Shown one piece after another: positions 21,170 to 34,060 of a stretch of DNA of 64,000 nucleotides; within the stretch, counting starts at the first letter, position 1; every line of letters begins with the position of its first letter. The stretch is taken from NCBI RefSeq assembly GCF_002878395.1, contig NC_061111.1, positions 24,681,360-24,745,359 on the forward strand, read 5' to 3'. The DNA is from Capsicum annuum. Taxonomy: Eukaryota > Streptophyta > Magnoliopsida > Solanales > Solanaceae. The translations under genes and the position numbers were made by a program. The notes beneath the pieces are model-generated. The model saw nothing but the letters and a program-made list of their open reading frames with translations. It ran no database searches and was not told the DNA's origin.

Positions 21170-22180
21170 TGTTGCTCGTACTCTGTGCATTACCCCAATT
21201 CTTTTTCTTTTGCCATTTGCCGCCCCAATTACCGCTCTGCTGCTGACTATGACTCTGGTCTGTCGCTCTGGATCTCTTTGCCTGCCTGTCCTTTTTCCTA
21301 GATTCAGCTATCCTTTTTCCTAGATTCAGCTATCTTCTTCTTTTTCTCCTCAACTTCCTGTATGTGGACTGACAATCTAGCAAAGTCCATATCCCTGTTT
21401 AGCATAGCTCCTTGACACTCAAGCACCAGATCATCTGAAAGGCCGAAAGCAAACTTCCTCATTTGGGCCCTCATACTACTCGTCATCTCAGGAGCATAAT
21501 AGGCCAACTGGTTAAACTTTAAAGTATACTCCTGAACACTCATCTTACCCTGCTTAAGGTTCATGAACTCCTCTTCTTTAGCTTCCCTCAGCTCCGGAGG
21601 AAAGAATCGGTCAAGAAAAGCTTCCACAAACTCGTCCCAAACTATGGGCTCAGCACTGTCACCCTTCGCATCTCCCCACTCGTTGTACCATTGGTTCGCT
21701 ACATTCTTTAGCTGGTATGCTGCTAGCTCAACACCCTCAACCTGATCAACATGCATTACTTTGAAAATCTTCTCCATTTTGTCTATGAACTGTTGCGGGT
21801 CCTTTTCTACCTTAGTTCCAGAGAACTTGGGCGATTCATTCTCATGAACTGGCCCACTCTAGAAACTTCAGAAGTAACAAACACAGACCCAGTATCCTCT
21901 GACCTCTAAGTCTGTATGGCTACCAACTGTGCAAGCATGTGAATAGATTGTCTGAATTCAGCATTAGAAACCTCTCCTTCACGATGCTGAGTGCGATTGG
22001 CCCCCGTCCGGGGAGCTCTAAAAGGACTGGTCAATACAGGAGGTACTCCCGGAGTAGGAATAGGTTCTGGGGTATGAGCTCTGTTATGGGTCCGCATCCC
22101 ATGAGTGGGATGGATTTTATCATCCTGAGCATTAACTTTGGTGCAATGGGGAGGCATTGTTGGTTTTCTGAAAAGTAAGA
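21170..22180 (-). pseudogene. Ty3-gypsy gag, truncated minus-strand element
   Basis: The minus-strand start near 22159 (MPPHCTKVNAQDD) leads into a gag protein: NAEFRQSIHMLAQLVA, a stop, a frame change near 21830, then VAYQLKNVANQWY-like, FLDRFFPPELREAKEEEF, LKQGKMSVQEYTLKFNQLA and FAFGLSDDLVLEC. This is the Retrotrans_gag domain of Tekay/Del-type chromoviruses. A 22-bp tandem duplication (TCCTTTTTCCTAGATTCAGC..., 21290-21332) shifts the frame before the basic, Gln-rich C-terminal region (SGNWGGKWQKKKNWG). Everything downstream (zinc knuckle, pol, 3' LTR) is missing; the element stops at about 21110-21170 beside the F-box fragment. Confidence 0.85.
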
Positions 22181-22349
22181 GGTCATTGATTAGGGGACAG
22201 ATTAGACTGTGAAGCACAAACTAAATCACAAAGAAGAGAAACATTCTAAAATGCCTAGTAGCCTCCTGCTTATAAGTATAGCGCGTACACACCCATAAAC
22301 AATACTCTACCCGACGCAATTTCGCAGACACCCTGGGACCATGAACCAT

Positions 22350-22361
22350 GCTCTGATACCA
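22350..22361 (-). promoter_or_regulatory. Primer-binding site (initiator tRNA-Met)
   Basis: The minus strand reads TGGTATCAGAGC, the standard complement of initiator tRNA-Met used by plant gypsy elements, four bases downstream of the LTR end (…GTGACA). Confidence 0.9.
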
Positions 22362-22365
22362 AATT

Positions 22366-24074
22366 TGTCACGACCTGAACTAAGGCCTGGCCATGACGAA
22401 CATCCCAAACCATGAAGGCCCAGAACGTCCTTCTCTATCTGGTAATCATGCATAACATTCATATAATAAAAGAAAATGCGGAAACATAATCTACAACGGA
22501 AACATGGTCAATTCTAAATTCAACATAAGTATGGAAACTGTAAATCAACTACATCTAAATAACATCTGACTCAGTCTAAGAAATCTCTACTATATGAAAA
22601 TTTGACAACTGTCTGAAACTGGGACAAGGCCCCCAGTAGATCAAAACTGAAATAAGTGACATAATCTGAAAAGACAGGCCTTCTAGAATAGAGAAGGCTT
22701 ACCACTGCACAATCTGATCAGCTGTCTGAATTATCTACTGCTTATCTGAACCCCTAGACTGAGTCTCAGAACCTGAGAGGTATGGGTAAAGGGGTCAATA
22801 CAGATGTACTGGTACGCAGAGCATATCCAAAATAATCATTTATTATTCAACATGTATGAGAGCAATTTAAAATAGTGCATAAGTATATCAAATAGTAAGA
22901 ATTCACATGGGCATTTTAAAGACTTTGTAAAAATCATCTCAACTCTGAGAAATTTGTGTTACTTCTGCACTAGGTGGTAGACCCTACAACTCTGAAAAAT
23001 TTCATGGGCTATATGAAAACTGCCATTAACTCGGCAGAGAAGCCCCCAACGCAAGTGTGCCGCAAGGGTCAGAGCCTCTGAATCGACTATGCCACACGGC
23101 CGTCGCCACCATATAATAATAATCTACCCGTATCAGCAAATACAATTTTAGGCTAAGAGTTGCTTGAACTCGCGCCTTCTTCGAGTAACCATCTAACCCT
23201 ATTTAATCCCCTTTTTAAAACTCTATCAAAATATACAGTCTTTGAAAACATACTCTGAAAACATGCTCTGAAAACATAATCTGTTATGGCATAAATATAT
23301 ATGGTATCGTCATACCATTGACTTGCAAGTCACATCTCTGAGCTGTTATTAGTCTATCATAAATCTTTGTATTCAAAACATAAGTTTTGAGAAAAGCATT
23401 TCAATAATTCAATTCAATGAATCCTTTTCTTTTCAAACCTCATGTAGACACATGCAATTCTTTCTTGTACACACAAAAACATATTGATATCAAGAAACAC
23501 CCTCTTAACAATTCCAAATCATGTTCAAATGCCAGGATATTGCAAAAATATCTTTCAAATCACAAAACCATAATCTTTAATTCAATACAAGAGAGGGAGT
23601 TCATAATTTATGCTCTCAACAATCTTAAATGTCAAATTCATACATATACATATATATGTAAATCAATTTAGGGGAAAAGACCACAAGGCCAAAGCAATAG
23701 TAGCATTGAAACTTTCGAAATGCATAACCAATAATATAGTTTTCAAAACCCCCATAAAATACATGCATCAAAACCTTTAAATCATGTTTTAACAATTTCA
23801 AGCCCATGTAGTTTTTAGGATAAACCCCACGTACCTCGATTACGAAGAATAAGGAATGAATCTTTATGACTAGCATATAAAATAGCCATAACTTCTTCAC
23901 CGATTGTCTGTTTAGGACGAATCTTATATCGACGAAAAGCTTATTCAGTCATCTACGTAATGAAAAGTTGAAATCTAAGGGATTCCACAGGGAAATATGT
24001 ATAAATCATTCTATAAGCTAATTTTTGATATTTTAGGGACAAAATTTAGCTAAGAAAAACTTTGGGGCATTACA
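22366..24074 (-). mobile_element. 5' LTR of the truncated gypsy element
   Basis: On the minus strand the LTR runs from TGTAATGCCCCAAAG (24074) to TCAGGTCGTGACA (22366), about 1.7 kb. It has TG...CA ends and is followed directly by the PBS. The short open frames inside have no protein similarity. The matching 3' LTR is not in the window. Confidence 0.85.
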
Positions 24075-24079
24075 GTTAT

Positions 24080-24545
24080 GTCCTCCGTAAGCTGAAGCTA
24101 CTCTATGTTATATCTAATCACCTCTCTCCAATAATTCTTTGGTGTACCTCTACCTCGCCTGAATCCATCCCTATCCAATCTCTCAAACCTCTGCACTGGG
24201 GCATTCGGTCCCCTCTTAATCACGTGCCCAAATCATCTCAACCTCAGTTCCCACATCTTGGCTTCCACCGATGTCACTCCCACCTTATCTCAAATAACCT
24301 CATTTCTAATCATATCCTTCTATGTACACCCATATATCCACTATAGCATTCCCATCTCCTCCACCTTCATCTTTTGTACGTGAGATTTCTTAACTGGGCA
24401 ACACTTTACATCATGCAAGATAGGTGATCTAACCACCACTACATAGAACTTTTCTTTGAGTTTAGGTGGCACCTTCTTTTCACACAACATACCGAACATG
24501 AGACGCTATTTCATCCACCCTACCCCAATCTAGTAAGTGAATGAT
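24080..24545 (-). pseudogene. RTE-type LINE, 3' end of reverse transcriptase ORF
   Basis: The minus strand encodes, with stops and shifts, KDMIRNEVI, DKVGVTSVEAKM, [20 protein letters not shown] and [13 protein letters not shown]. This is the conserved C-terminal end of plant RTE LINE proteins (the RNEVIREKVGVAPI...RWFGHV region). It abuts the LTR at 24074 directly, so the LTR probably inserted into it. The catalytic RT region is not present. Confidence 0.75.
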
Positions 24546-25196
24546 ATGATAACTTGGATGTGTAGCCTATATATAAGATTTTTCCATTTTTACTAATCTT
24601 GTAGGCATACTAGATATCGAGGGGGTCGTGCTAGCACGGACCTAATATAGTTATTTTGTTTTGTCTTAATTTATGTGGTACAAATAAAATTTAGATAATC
24701 AATCATATTTTATATAGGATTTTAGATTTTTTAATTTGTTAGCTATTGTAATTTATAATACCTTTTTGACATTGTAATTTACTATTTTAAGTTGTTAGCT
24801 ATTGTAATTTATAATACTCTCCTTGTCCAAACTTTTGTGGCATTGATATTCTATTATATTTATAAAATAATTTAAGTTTTTAATTATTGTGATTTATAAT
24901 ACTTTTTATTCTATTCCAATCAAAGTAACACTGATATAATTTCGAGAGTCAACCAACTATCACGATTGAAGTAGCGAAGCAAACATGTCTTAAGTGACTC
25001 ATAATAACAATTTAGAAGTGATATAACAAAATTGCTATAAAAATACTTGTGAAAAATATCTAAGTGGGTCTATTAAAAGATAGCAAGTAAATTTAAAACA
25101 TCAGTAGTTAATTTATCATTTTATGTCTATTTTACTTTTTTCATTAAATCTTATTATTTTAAATACTAAGGTGACTTATAGTAATTAATTAGCGGT
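24546..25196. other. AT-rich spacer with degenerate repeats
   Basis: The motif AGCTATTGTAATTTATAATACT recurs in diverged form near 24737, 24800 and 24880. The palindrome-like GTCGTGCTAGCACGG lies near 24627. No gene is seen. Confidence 0.5.
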
Positions 25197-25201
25197 GATA
25201 T

Positions 25202-27501
25202 TGGCAGAACCCAACCCCGACCTTGTCGTAATGGGTATCTCAAGTTCAACCAGGACCCGGGACCGCCCCTGTTACCCAAACCAATGCAACCACCTATATC
25301 CAACCTTAGATGGGCTGAATTTCGAACATATAACAAGATAGTGTTATAGTTCTCATTAAGACTGTGGGATAGGGTCATAACCGTGACCGATCCAACCGAG
25401 TCCAGTCATACCACACCAACTGCCTAATCATACCAAACCAAACCATAGGCCATAAACTAGACCATAACCAAAGAGAATACTAAAACATAATGTGAAAATC
25501 AATCCAAAAATGTAATATGGTGGAACAGTGAGAAATCATGTCCGATGATGCCAACCTCAATATCAATACCAATGTTAAGGCTGAAACCTCTACCGATCCC
25601 ATCTATACCAACCCCCAAAATCACCACAAAGCCTCTATCTAAAAGAGTAAATAAATTTGGTTGGGACATTCCCCCAACCATGGCCAAAACCAATATCCAA
25701 AGTAAAAGAAAAATGTCAAAAGAAATTCATAACATGAAATAGTGCTTTCCAAAAGGATGGAAACTCACCACTTCAGTGCCAATGCTGATATGAAATCCGC
25801 ATGCTAAATCAAAGGAGTAGAATAGTCGATTCCCGCATAGCGTGGGTATACAACTGCTAATAGACGAGGTTAGCGAGTGACCCCTAGCATGAATCTCAAG
25901 ATAAGGATAAAATAATGCCAATTATAAATCCAAGTAAAACCATCCATAATGCATACAACCATAAATATATAAGTGTCAAAAAAAGGAACCGGGATTAGCA
26001 TGCATTTAAAATCTTTTTACCTGGGTTGTGTAGGTTGGTCATCCTAAACCACCCATGGGCTATATGGGTTCAGCTCCCCCCGCTAAAAGGGCTCCAGTGC
26101 GTGTAGGCTCACGACTATGTAATATCCCATGGGATGACTAGTACATCCCCAAATATAAAATATGACACACGTACACGGTCATCAAGACCCCTCATATCGG
26201 TAAATATGAGTTTTTGGTTTTCGTCCCCCCGGGACCTCCACCTTCTACAGCTTAGCTCACACCCCACCATTAATGCCCAATTAAAACCATGTCCAAAAAA
26301 TCCATTTATGATTAATTAACCAAGGCCAATATTAGTGGTATCGCCATACCACCCCTTACTTATAAGAAATATTCATAGCCAAACCATTTAGGTTCAGGGG
26401 ACCTTAGGTGCCCTTTCAATTACTATATTAAATCTACTTAGGAGACTTCCATATTCTCCACAAGCATAACCATTTAGACATTATCTTTTTCACACCACTT
26501 AAGCCATGCATAAATCCTTTATCCAGTTAAAAACATGCAAGAGTTCTAATAAAAGAAGTCAATGTAATGAACATATTTTTATAAGCATTTTATCAAACAC
26601 CTTGGGAGCACAATATTACCAAAATCAATTCCAAAGACCATCAAACATTACCATGCAATTCAATTATCCAAATCCAATATTGATGCATATAAAATCATAA
26701 GTAAAACCATAGGAAACCATAACCAAGCATTCAATATCAAAAACTCCAAATAATAGTTGAATATCATAATCATGAAATAGTAAAACCATGAAATCAATCA
26801 TATAAATCATGCCTTTAGTTGAAATTACAATGAGGGAAGAGAATCATACCTTATACCGAAGAATTGATGGAAGGAAATCACCAAGACAAGCGCCAAAGCA
26901 ATCCACAAGATTAAACCCCAACCTTTTTAACCCAAAAGCTCTTAAGAGAATTATGGAGTGTTTTGGAATAGTTTCTAAATGTTAATGAATAGAATAATAG
27001 GTTAAATAGCCTCCAAAGTGTATTAGAAGTCATGGGTCCTAGTTAGGGAAAGTACAAAAATGTCCAGAATACCCCCACTTAAATCCCTTCAAAACTTATT
27101 GGAGGGATGCGACTAACTCGTACGAGTTATACACTTCTATACAATTGGTACCCACCACTCGTACCCAAGCCTCAAACCTTGGATCAAACACTGTCCAGTA
27201 TATGACTCATCCAACCAAGTCATAACCACTGCATACAATCCGTACCCATAACCCGTATCCCTGGCAGAATAAAATACCTGGCGGATCAAACACTGCCTAC
27301 TATACGAGTCCCTGCTATGACTCATACCAAACCCTTACGACTCATACCCTTAAGTTGTACCCATTTCAGTAACCAAAACTATCCCACCAACTAACACTAT
27401 TCAGCATAGGATAGGACCATACCACGTACCCATGAGTCATATTGGGTCCAAAGAATGGAATTCCAGAAAATTTTCTAAGGGTCAAAACCCAAGATGTTTT
27501 A
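25202..27501 (-). repeat. 3' LTR of the host element
   Basis: On the minus strand it starts at 27501 (TAAAACATCTTGGG, the TG mutated to TA) and ends at 25202 (GGGTTCTGCCA). It is co-linear with 39967-46279. Its lower end shares CCTTAGATGGGCTGAA and AACAAGATAnTGTTAT with the other LTR near 40065-40110. Confidence 0.92.
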
Positions 27502-27515
27502 GTATCCCCCACAAG
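27502..27515 (-). promoter_or_regulatory. Polypurine tract of the host element
   Basis: The minus strand reads TTGTGGGGGATAC directly before the 3' LTR, the position of second-strand priming. Confidence 0.7.
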
Positions 27516-27689
27516 GAACATTTGCCCCCGAATAACGGATAAGGTAGGGGTAACTATAAACAGTGTCATCGCATTATCAAACATCCCTTTAACAAAGTTT
27601 GAAAATAAAGAGGCAGAGATGTAAATCTTTCCTTTAACAAACTAGGAAAATAAAGATATGTTGAAGACACGTACCTTCCACATGAATCC

Positions 27690-29250
27690 CAAGAGCAAAA
27701 AACAAATGTGGATACTTGGACTTTATGACCTCTTCCGTTTCCCAAGTAGCTTCTTTCACCTTATGGTTCTACCATAGAACCTTAATCGAAGCCACATCCT
27801 TGGTTCATAACCGACGAACTTGCCTGTCTAATATCTCAATCAGGACCTCTTCGTAAGATAGAGAATCTAAAATATCCAATCCTTCCAAAGGAACAATCGA
27901 AGAAGGATCACCAAGACACTTTATCAACATGGAAATATGAAAGATCGGATGAGCCAAACTTAAGCTAGATGGCAACTCCAACTCATAAGAAACATTGCCA
28001 ACTCTTCGTAAAATAACATAAGAACTAATGAATCGAGGATTGAGTTTCCCTTTTTTTCCAAACTGCACCACTCTCTTCATGGAAGACACCTTGAGGAACA
28101 CCTTATCTCTGACCTCAAACTCCAAGTTTATATGCCTAGCATCCTCCAAGTTTATATGCCTAGCATCCGTATAGGACTTTTGGTGACTTTGGGCAGCTTT
28201 AAGCCTATATTGAATTACCTTGACCTTCTCCATAGCCTGATAGATCAAATCCTGACCAAATATGTCCGCTTTCCCAAGCTCAAACCACCCAATAGGAGAT
28301 CTACACCTCCTACCATATAACGTCTCAAAAGGATCCATACCAATACTCAAATGATAGTTATTGTTGTAAGCAAACTCCACCAAAAGTAGATGCTCAACCT
28401 AATTGCCACCATAGTCAATCACGTAGGCCCGAAGCATATCGTCTAACGTCTAAATAGCTCTCTGCGCTTGCCCGTCCAACTGCGAATAAAAAGCAGTACT
28501 CAACTAACCTTAGTCCCCAAGCTTTTATGGAAAGACCGCCATAAATGAGATATGAACTGCATACCACGATCAGAGATAATCAAAATAGTGACCCCATGCA
28601 GCTTCACAATCTCCTAAAGATACAACCTCGTATAATCCTCTACTGAAAAGGTAGTTCGCACTGGCAAAAAATATGCAGACTTTGCCATCCTATCCATGAT
28701 AACCCAAATCGAATCATACTAATTTTGAGACCAAGGAAGACCAGTAACGAAATTCATATTGATCATTTCTCACTTTCATTCGACAAAGTCAATCTCTTGA
28801 TACAACCTACTAGATCTCATGTGCTAAAACTTAACCTGTTGACAAGTCATACACTTGGTCACGAAATCAGCCACATCCTTCTTTATGACATTACACCAAT
28901 AGATCTCCTTGACATCATGATACATATTAATCGAGATGGGATAAACAACATAGCGTAACTCATAAGCCTCAACCAAAACCCTTTGCCGCAATGCGTCGAC
29001 ATCAAGAACAAATAATCTCCCTTGGTGCTGTAAAGTACCATCACCATTGTCTTAAACACCACTACCTTTTGCCCACCAACATCATTCTTGATTCTCATCA
29101 AGACAGGATCCAATACTTGCTTCTCCTTAATATCTACACTAAGAGATAATCAAACCACTTCTTGAGCCATCACACCACCATTCTTAGAGTCCAAGAGACA
29201 AACTCCAAGATTAGCCAAGTAGTGAAAATCCTTCACCAATTCCCATTTGC
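27690..29250 (-). pseudogene. Host element integrase and chromodomain region
   Basis: In minus-strand order, the integrase core is degraded but legible (WVIMDRMAKSAYF with a catalytic Asp near 28698; ISDRGMQFISHLW with the second Asp). It continues open at 28383-27805 (VEFAYNNNYHLSIGMDPFE, YGRRCRSP, VFLKVSSMKRV, HPIFHISML, SYEEVLIEILDRQVRRL). The tail (TWETEEVIKSKYPHLF) is chromodomain-like, which places the element in the chromovirus branch. The chromodomain is interrupted by two stops in former sense codons. A 24-bp in-frame duplication (28121-28168) doubles DARHINLE. Confidence 0.88.
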
Positions 29251-29256
29251 CTTTCT

Positions 29257-29810
29257 CTATATGAGCCAAACTCCAATAGATAACCAGCTAAGAGCATCAG
29301 CAACTACATTAGCCTTACCTGGGTGGTAGTGAAGACTCAAATCATAATCCTTGAGAAACTCGAGCCACCTCCGCTGCCTGAGATTAAGCTCTTTCTTAGT
29401 GAACATGTACTGAAGACTCTTATGATCAAAAAAGATATCCACATGAAAACCATACAAATAATGCCACCATATTTTCAAAGCAAACATAACTGCCAACAAC
29501 TCTAAATCATGAGTAGGATAATTTCTCTCATGTACCTTTAATTGCCTGGAAGCATAGGCAATCACCTTCCCATGTTGCATCAAAACACAACCAAGCCCTA
29601 CACGAGATGAATCACAACAAACCACAAACTCATTTTCTTTAGAGCCATGATTGGAGCCGAAGCCAACTTATCCTTCAACTTCTCAAAACTCCCTTCACAA
29701 TCATTCGACCAAGAAAACTTAACCTTCTTCGGAGTCATCTTAGTCAAAAGAGAAGCTATCAAAGAAAAGTCTTCCAAAAATCGCCTATAATACCAGCCCA
29801 ACATAAGAAG
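29257..29810 (-). pseudogene. Host element RNase H region
   Basis: The frame from 29640 reads [66 protein letters not shown] and [13 protein letters not shown]. It keeps the Asp, Glu and second Asp positions of the Ty3-type RNase H. Upstream, 29804-29640 (LGWYYRRFLEDFS) is the connection to the RT, with frame changes. Confidence 0.88.
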
Positions 29811-30223
29811 CTCTGAATATCGAATGGATCATTGGCATAGGCTACCTCTTCACCACAACTACCTTCTGTAGATCCACCATGATCTCTTCACTAAAAATTA
29901 TATGGGCTAAGAAAGTCACAGCGTTCAACCAAAACTCATACTTAGAGAACTTGGCATATAATTATTGTGCCTTTAAGGTCTGTAACACCACATGGAGGTG
30001 ATTAACATGATCCACCTCGCTCTTTTAATAAATCAAAATATCATCAATAAATACAATAATGAAGAGATCCAAATACTGCCTGCACACCCTGTTAATGAAG
30101 TCCATAAATGTTGTCGGAGCATTAGTCAACCCAAATAACATCACCAAGAACTCAAAATGCCCATACCAAGTTCGAAAAGTCATGTTAGGAATATTCACCT
30201 CCCTAATATTAAGCTGATGATAC
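29811..30223 (-). pseudogene. Host element reverse transcriptase, C-terminal part
   Basis: The minus strand reads [38 protein letters not shown] and [11 protein letters not shown] (the YxDD-type active-site box), then a stop and KSEVDHVNHLHVVLQTLKA. It is separated from its N-terminal half by the 7.3-kb insertion at 30224-37564. The two halves rejoin within the SGY|HQL motif. Confidence 0.9.
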
Positions 30224-31168
30224 TGTAACACCCCACATTTTTAAGCTAGAAATCGAATTGCTGTTCCTACGTGTGTAAACTCTAATCCCATAATTTATAT
30301 TTAAATTCATATTTCATGATCTTTATCCTCATGTTTGAAGTGCTTTTGAGGTGAAAAATGTTCATAAAAATCATGTAGAGTGAAGTTGAGCTAAAAGCCT
30401 TTGATTTGGCTAAATCTTTGTATTCGATTCTACAAAGGTCTACTTTGAATGTGTATAATTTTCAATACAGGCAGATATTAGGACTGTCAGATACAGTCAC
30501 TCAGTTAACAGTAATACAATAATATTAAACTTAGATATCAGTAAACTAGTTATTCTGAATACAGTATCCAGTGTTACCATGACCTCAGTTACAGCTTATG
30601 TATTTCATGCATGTACTCCCATTTAGTTATACTCATGTTATTCAGTAAGTATTATTCATGCATATAAACCCATGCATCTCAACCTACTTCACTTAGCATA
30701 CCAGTACATTCAAAGTACTGACGCATACCTTTCTTTTGTGCTATGATATATTATATCATAGATTCAGACACACGGGCTCTCGATCATACTTAGTAGCCTG
30801 ATCCATTAGCAGCAGACTAGTGGTGAATCTTTATTGTTCGAGGACAGGTTTATTATTTTAGTATTTTAGTACACAGTTTATTTCAGTAGTCAAAGTTTGT
30901 TGGGACTTATCCTATCAACTCCTTATTCAGACAGTAGAGGCTTTTCAGCATAGAGTATTTATAGACAGATGTTCAGTTTTTGTATTGATGTACCGCACTC
31001 GGTATTTATTTACGGTTTTGAACCTCATGGAAAGTTTACGCCTAATTTTTGCATAATTATAGTATTTTTATTCAGTTAATGTAGCAGGTACCAATCATAG
31101 GTTAGCTTGTGATCCTTCGGTATTATAAGCACCGTGTAGCGCTCGGGGTACAGACTCGAGGCATTACA
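30224..31168 (+). repeat. 5' LTR of the inserted element
   Basis: The LTR starts TGTAACACCCCACATTTTTA and ends GAGGCATTACA, about 945 bp. It resembles the 2.6-kb solo LTR at 40903-43514 at both ends (shared TTCCTACGT start region and GACTGTCAGATACA later). It therefore looks like an internally deleted relative lacking about 1.7 kb after 30465. Confidence 0.85.
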
Positions 31169-31171
31169 AAC

Positions 31172-31185
31172 TTAGTATCAGAGCC
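31172..31185 (+). promoter_or_regulatory. Primer-binding site of the inserted element
   Basis: TTAGTATCAGAGCC follows the LTR end by three bases. It differs from the initiator tRNA-Met complement TGGTATCAGAGCC by G-to-T and G-to-A changes. Confidence 0.75.
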
Positions 31186-31391
31186 TAAGATTCAACAGAG
31201 TCCTAGGAAGTCTGAAAGTCGCATCTAGTAGAGTCTTGAGCATAGGTGTATAGCACGCCACACTTATGGATAGGAGTCTATTGGATGTTTTAGGAAAAGT
31301 TTTCCTTCTTTCAATAATCATATCGTACGAGTGAGCACAAGCTCGAGTTAAACTCTCTGTCTAATCCAAGTTTCTCCTCTATTTACAGAAT

Positions 31392-32560
31392 ATGCCTCTA
31401 AAGAGGACTAAGGGAAGAGGAACGGGAGACCAACCAGTACCTCAGCCTGTCCATCTAGATCCCCTGGATAAATATGTCTCCTACGGTGAATTCAGAGTAG
31501 TTTTCACCATCCTAGCCCATTCTATGGTAGCCCAGAATAAATGCCTTACTGCCATTCTAGCCAACACAGTGGTCAATACTACTACAGCCAAGATTTGAGA
31601 CTTCACCTGAATGAACCCTCCATTTTTTACTGGGTCTAAGTCAGATGAGGACCCTCAGGAATTTCTTGATCAGGTGCAGAAAGTTATAGATATTATAGGG
31701 GTGACTGATATTTAGAGTGCTGAGTTGGCCGTATATCAGTTGTAGGATATCGCTCACTTATAGTTTAAACAGTGGAAAGCATAAAGGGCTATAGATACAG
31801 GGCCCATAAAGTGGGAAGAATTTTCCACTGCTTTTTTGGATAGTTTCTTCCCATTGGAGTTGAGGGAAGCAAAGGTTTTAGAATTTATTAATATGAAGCA
31901 GGTCAATATGATAGAGAAAGAGTATTCTCTCAAGTTTACTCAATTATCTAGATACGTTCCTCATATGGTGGAAGATAGCAGGTCCAAGATGAGTAAGTTT
32001 ATGTCTGGGGTTTCTAGCAGTGTAGTCAAAGAGTGTAGAACAACAATGTTGATTAAGGAGACAGATATATCTAGGCTCATGGTCTATGGTCAGTAGATAA
32101 AGGAGGCTAAGAATAGGGAGAAGGAGAAAGAGAACAAGAGAGCGAGAATAGGCAGTTTCAACTTTGCTCAGCCTAAGTCAGAGGGTAGGAATAGTTCTCA
32201 GTTCTGCCTGAAATCCTTAGTTCTATATCCTTCCTCAGCCAGTGCTCCAGTGCCAAAATTTAGAGACTAAAACAGAGACAGGGCACCAGGCCCTAAGCCT
32301 CAGGGTAGTGTTAGCAGCGCCCGAACCAATCCCCTTTTCCAGAATATGGAAGAAACTACCAGGGTATCTGCAGGACTGGCAGTAATGTGTGTTTTAGGTA
32401 TGGGAAGCCAGGTCACACAGTCAGAGATTATCACCAGTCAGGTTCCCAGGGTCAGCATAACCATCCCTCAGCTCAGTCTGGTCACTTGAATTAGTAGGAT
32501 GCCACTTCCAGTACTACCAGTGGGTAACACCCAAATAGACTCTATGCCCTTCAGTCCCGA
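31392..32560 (+). pseudogene. Inserted element gag
   Basis: It starts at ATG 31392 (MPLKRTKGRGTGDQP). The Retrotrans_gag domain follows (MNPPFFTGSKSDEDPQEFLD, FLDSFFPLELREAKVLEF, YSLKFTQLSRYVPHM, MSKFMSGVSS). A CCHC-type knuckle (CFRYGKPGHTVRDYH, second Cys changed to Tyr) lies near 32388 in a shifted frame. Stops within the gag domain are mostly TAG at expected Gln positions (near 31711, 31744, 31759, 32095). Confidence 0.85.
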
Positions 32561-32584
32561 AAGGATTAGGAAAGTTCTCCTGAT

Positions 32585-34060
32585 GTGGTCACCGGTATGT
32601 TACAAGTTTATCATTTACATATTTATTCTTTGCTAGATCCAGGAGCTTCTTTATCCTTTATAACTCCATATATAGCTATCGACTTCAGAGTCAGTCTTAA
32701 AATCCTAGCAAAGCCTTTCTCAGTCTCTACCCTAGTGGGTAAATCCATCATAGCCTGGCGGGTATACAGAAACTATCCGGTTATGGTATCTCAGAGAGTC
32801 ACTTCAGCAGACTTAGTAGAATTAGAAATGACAGATTTTGATATCATTCTTGGCATGGATTGGCTTCATTCATGCTATGCCTCAGTTGACTACAGAAATA
32901 GAATTATCCAGTTTTAGTTTCCAAATGAGCCCATCCTAAAGTGGAGAGGTAGTACTTCAGCACTTAGGGGTAAGCTTGTTTCCTACCTTAGGGTAAGGAA
33001 AATAATATCTAAGGGGTGTGTCTACCATCTCATTCGAGTCTAAGACTCTAGTTTAGAAACCCCTACTCTTGAATTAGTGTCAGTAGAATGTAAATTCCCA
33101 GATGTATTTCCCAAAGATCTTCCCAGAGTTTCTCCTGAAAGGGAAGTAGACTTCAGAATAGACCTTCTTACAGATACTCAGCCTATCTCTATTCCACTAT
33201 ATAGAATGGTTCCTGCAGAACTTAAAGAATTAAAAGAACAGTTGAAAGATCTTCTAGATAAGGTTTTTATCAGACCTAGTGTGTCCCTGTAGGGTGCACC
33301 AGTTTTATTCGTGCGTAAGAAAGATCGTTCTCTCAGAATGTGTATAGACTACCGTCAGCTAAATAAAGTAATGGTCAAGAACAAGTATCCACTTCCCAGA
33401 ATCGATGACTTTTTTGACCAACTTTAGGGTGTCAGTTACTTTTCTAAGATAGACCTCAAATCAGGCTATCATCATCTCAGAGTAAGAGAATGTGACATTC
33501 CAAAAATAGCTTACAGAACTCGGTATGGTCACTTTGAATTCTTAGTCATGTCATTTGGTCTTACTAATGCCCCAACAACTTTCATAGACTTGATGAACCG
33601 TGTGTTCAAGCAGTACTTGGACATGTTCATCATAGTCTTCATAGATGACATCCTTGTCTACTCCTGCAATGAGCATGATCATGCAGACCATCTCAGAATA
33701 GTATTACAGACTCTCAAAAACCATCAGTTATTCACTAAATTCAGTAAGTGCTAATTTTTTCTAAGGTCAGTATCCTTTCTCGGCCATAGCATTTTCGGTG
33801 ATGGCATTAGAGTTGATCCCTAAAAGATTGAAGTAGTGAGAAACTGGCCCAGACCAAACCTATCTCTCCATCAGATATCTAGAGTTTTTTTAGGTTTGGC
33901 TGGATATTACTGATGGTTTTTTAAGGGATTTTCATCTATTTCATCCCCTATGTCCAGATTGACTCAGAACAAGGTCAAATTTCAGTGGTCAGATTCTTGT
34001 GAGAAGAGTTTTTAGGATTTGAATACTCAACTCACTACAGCCTCAGTTTTGACTCTACCA
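32585..34060 (+). pseudogene. Inserted element protease and reverse transcriptase
   Basis: One frame with several stops holds the retropepsin (SLLDPGASLSFITPYIA; DFDIILGMDWLHSCYA), the linker ([20 protein letters not shown]) and the RT ([58 protein letters not shown]). The stops are TAG/TAA at expected Gln or Trp codons (near 32916, 33041, 33290, 33426, 33754). The C-terminal RT connection (FLGLAGYY) is present to about 34060, where the frame changes. Confidence 0.88.
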
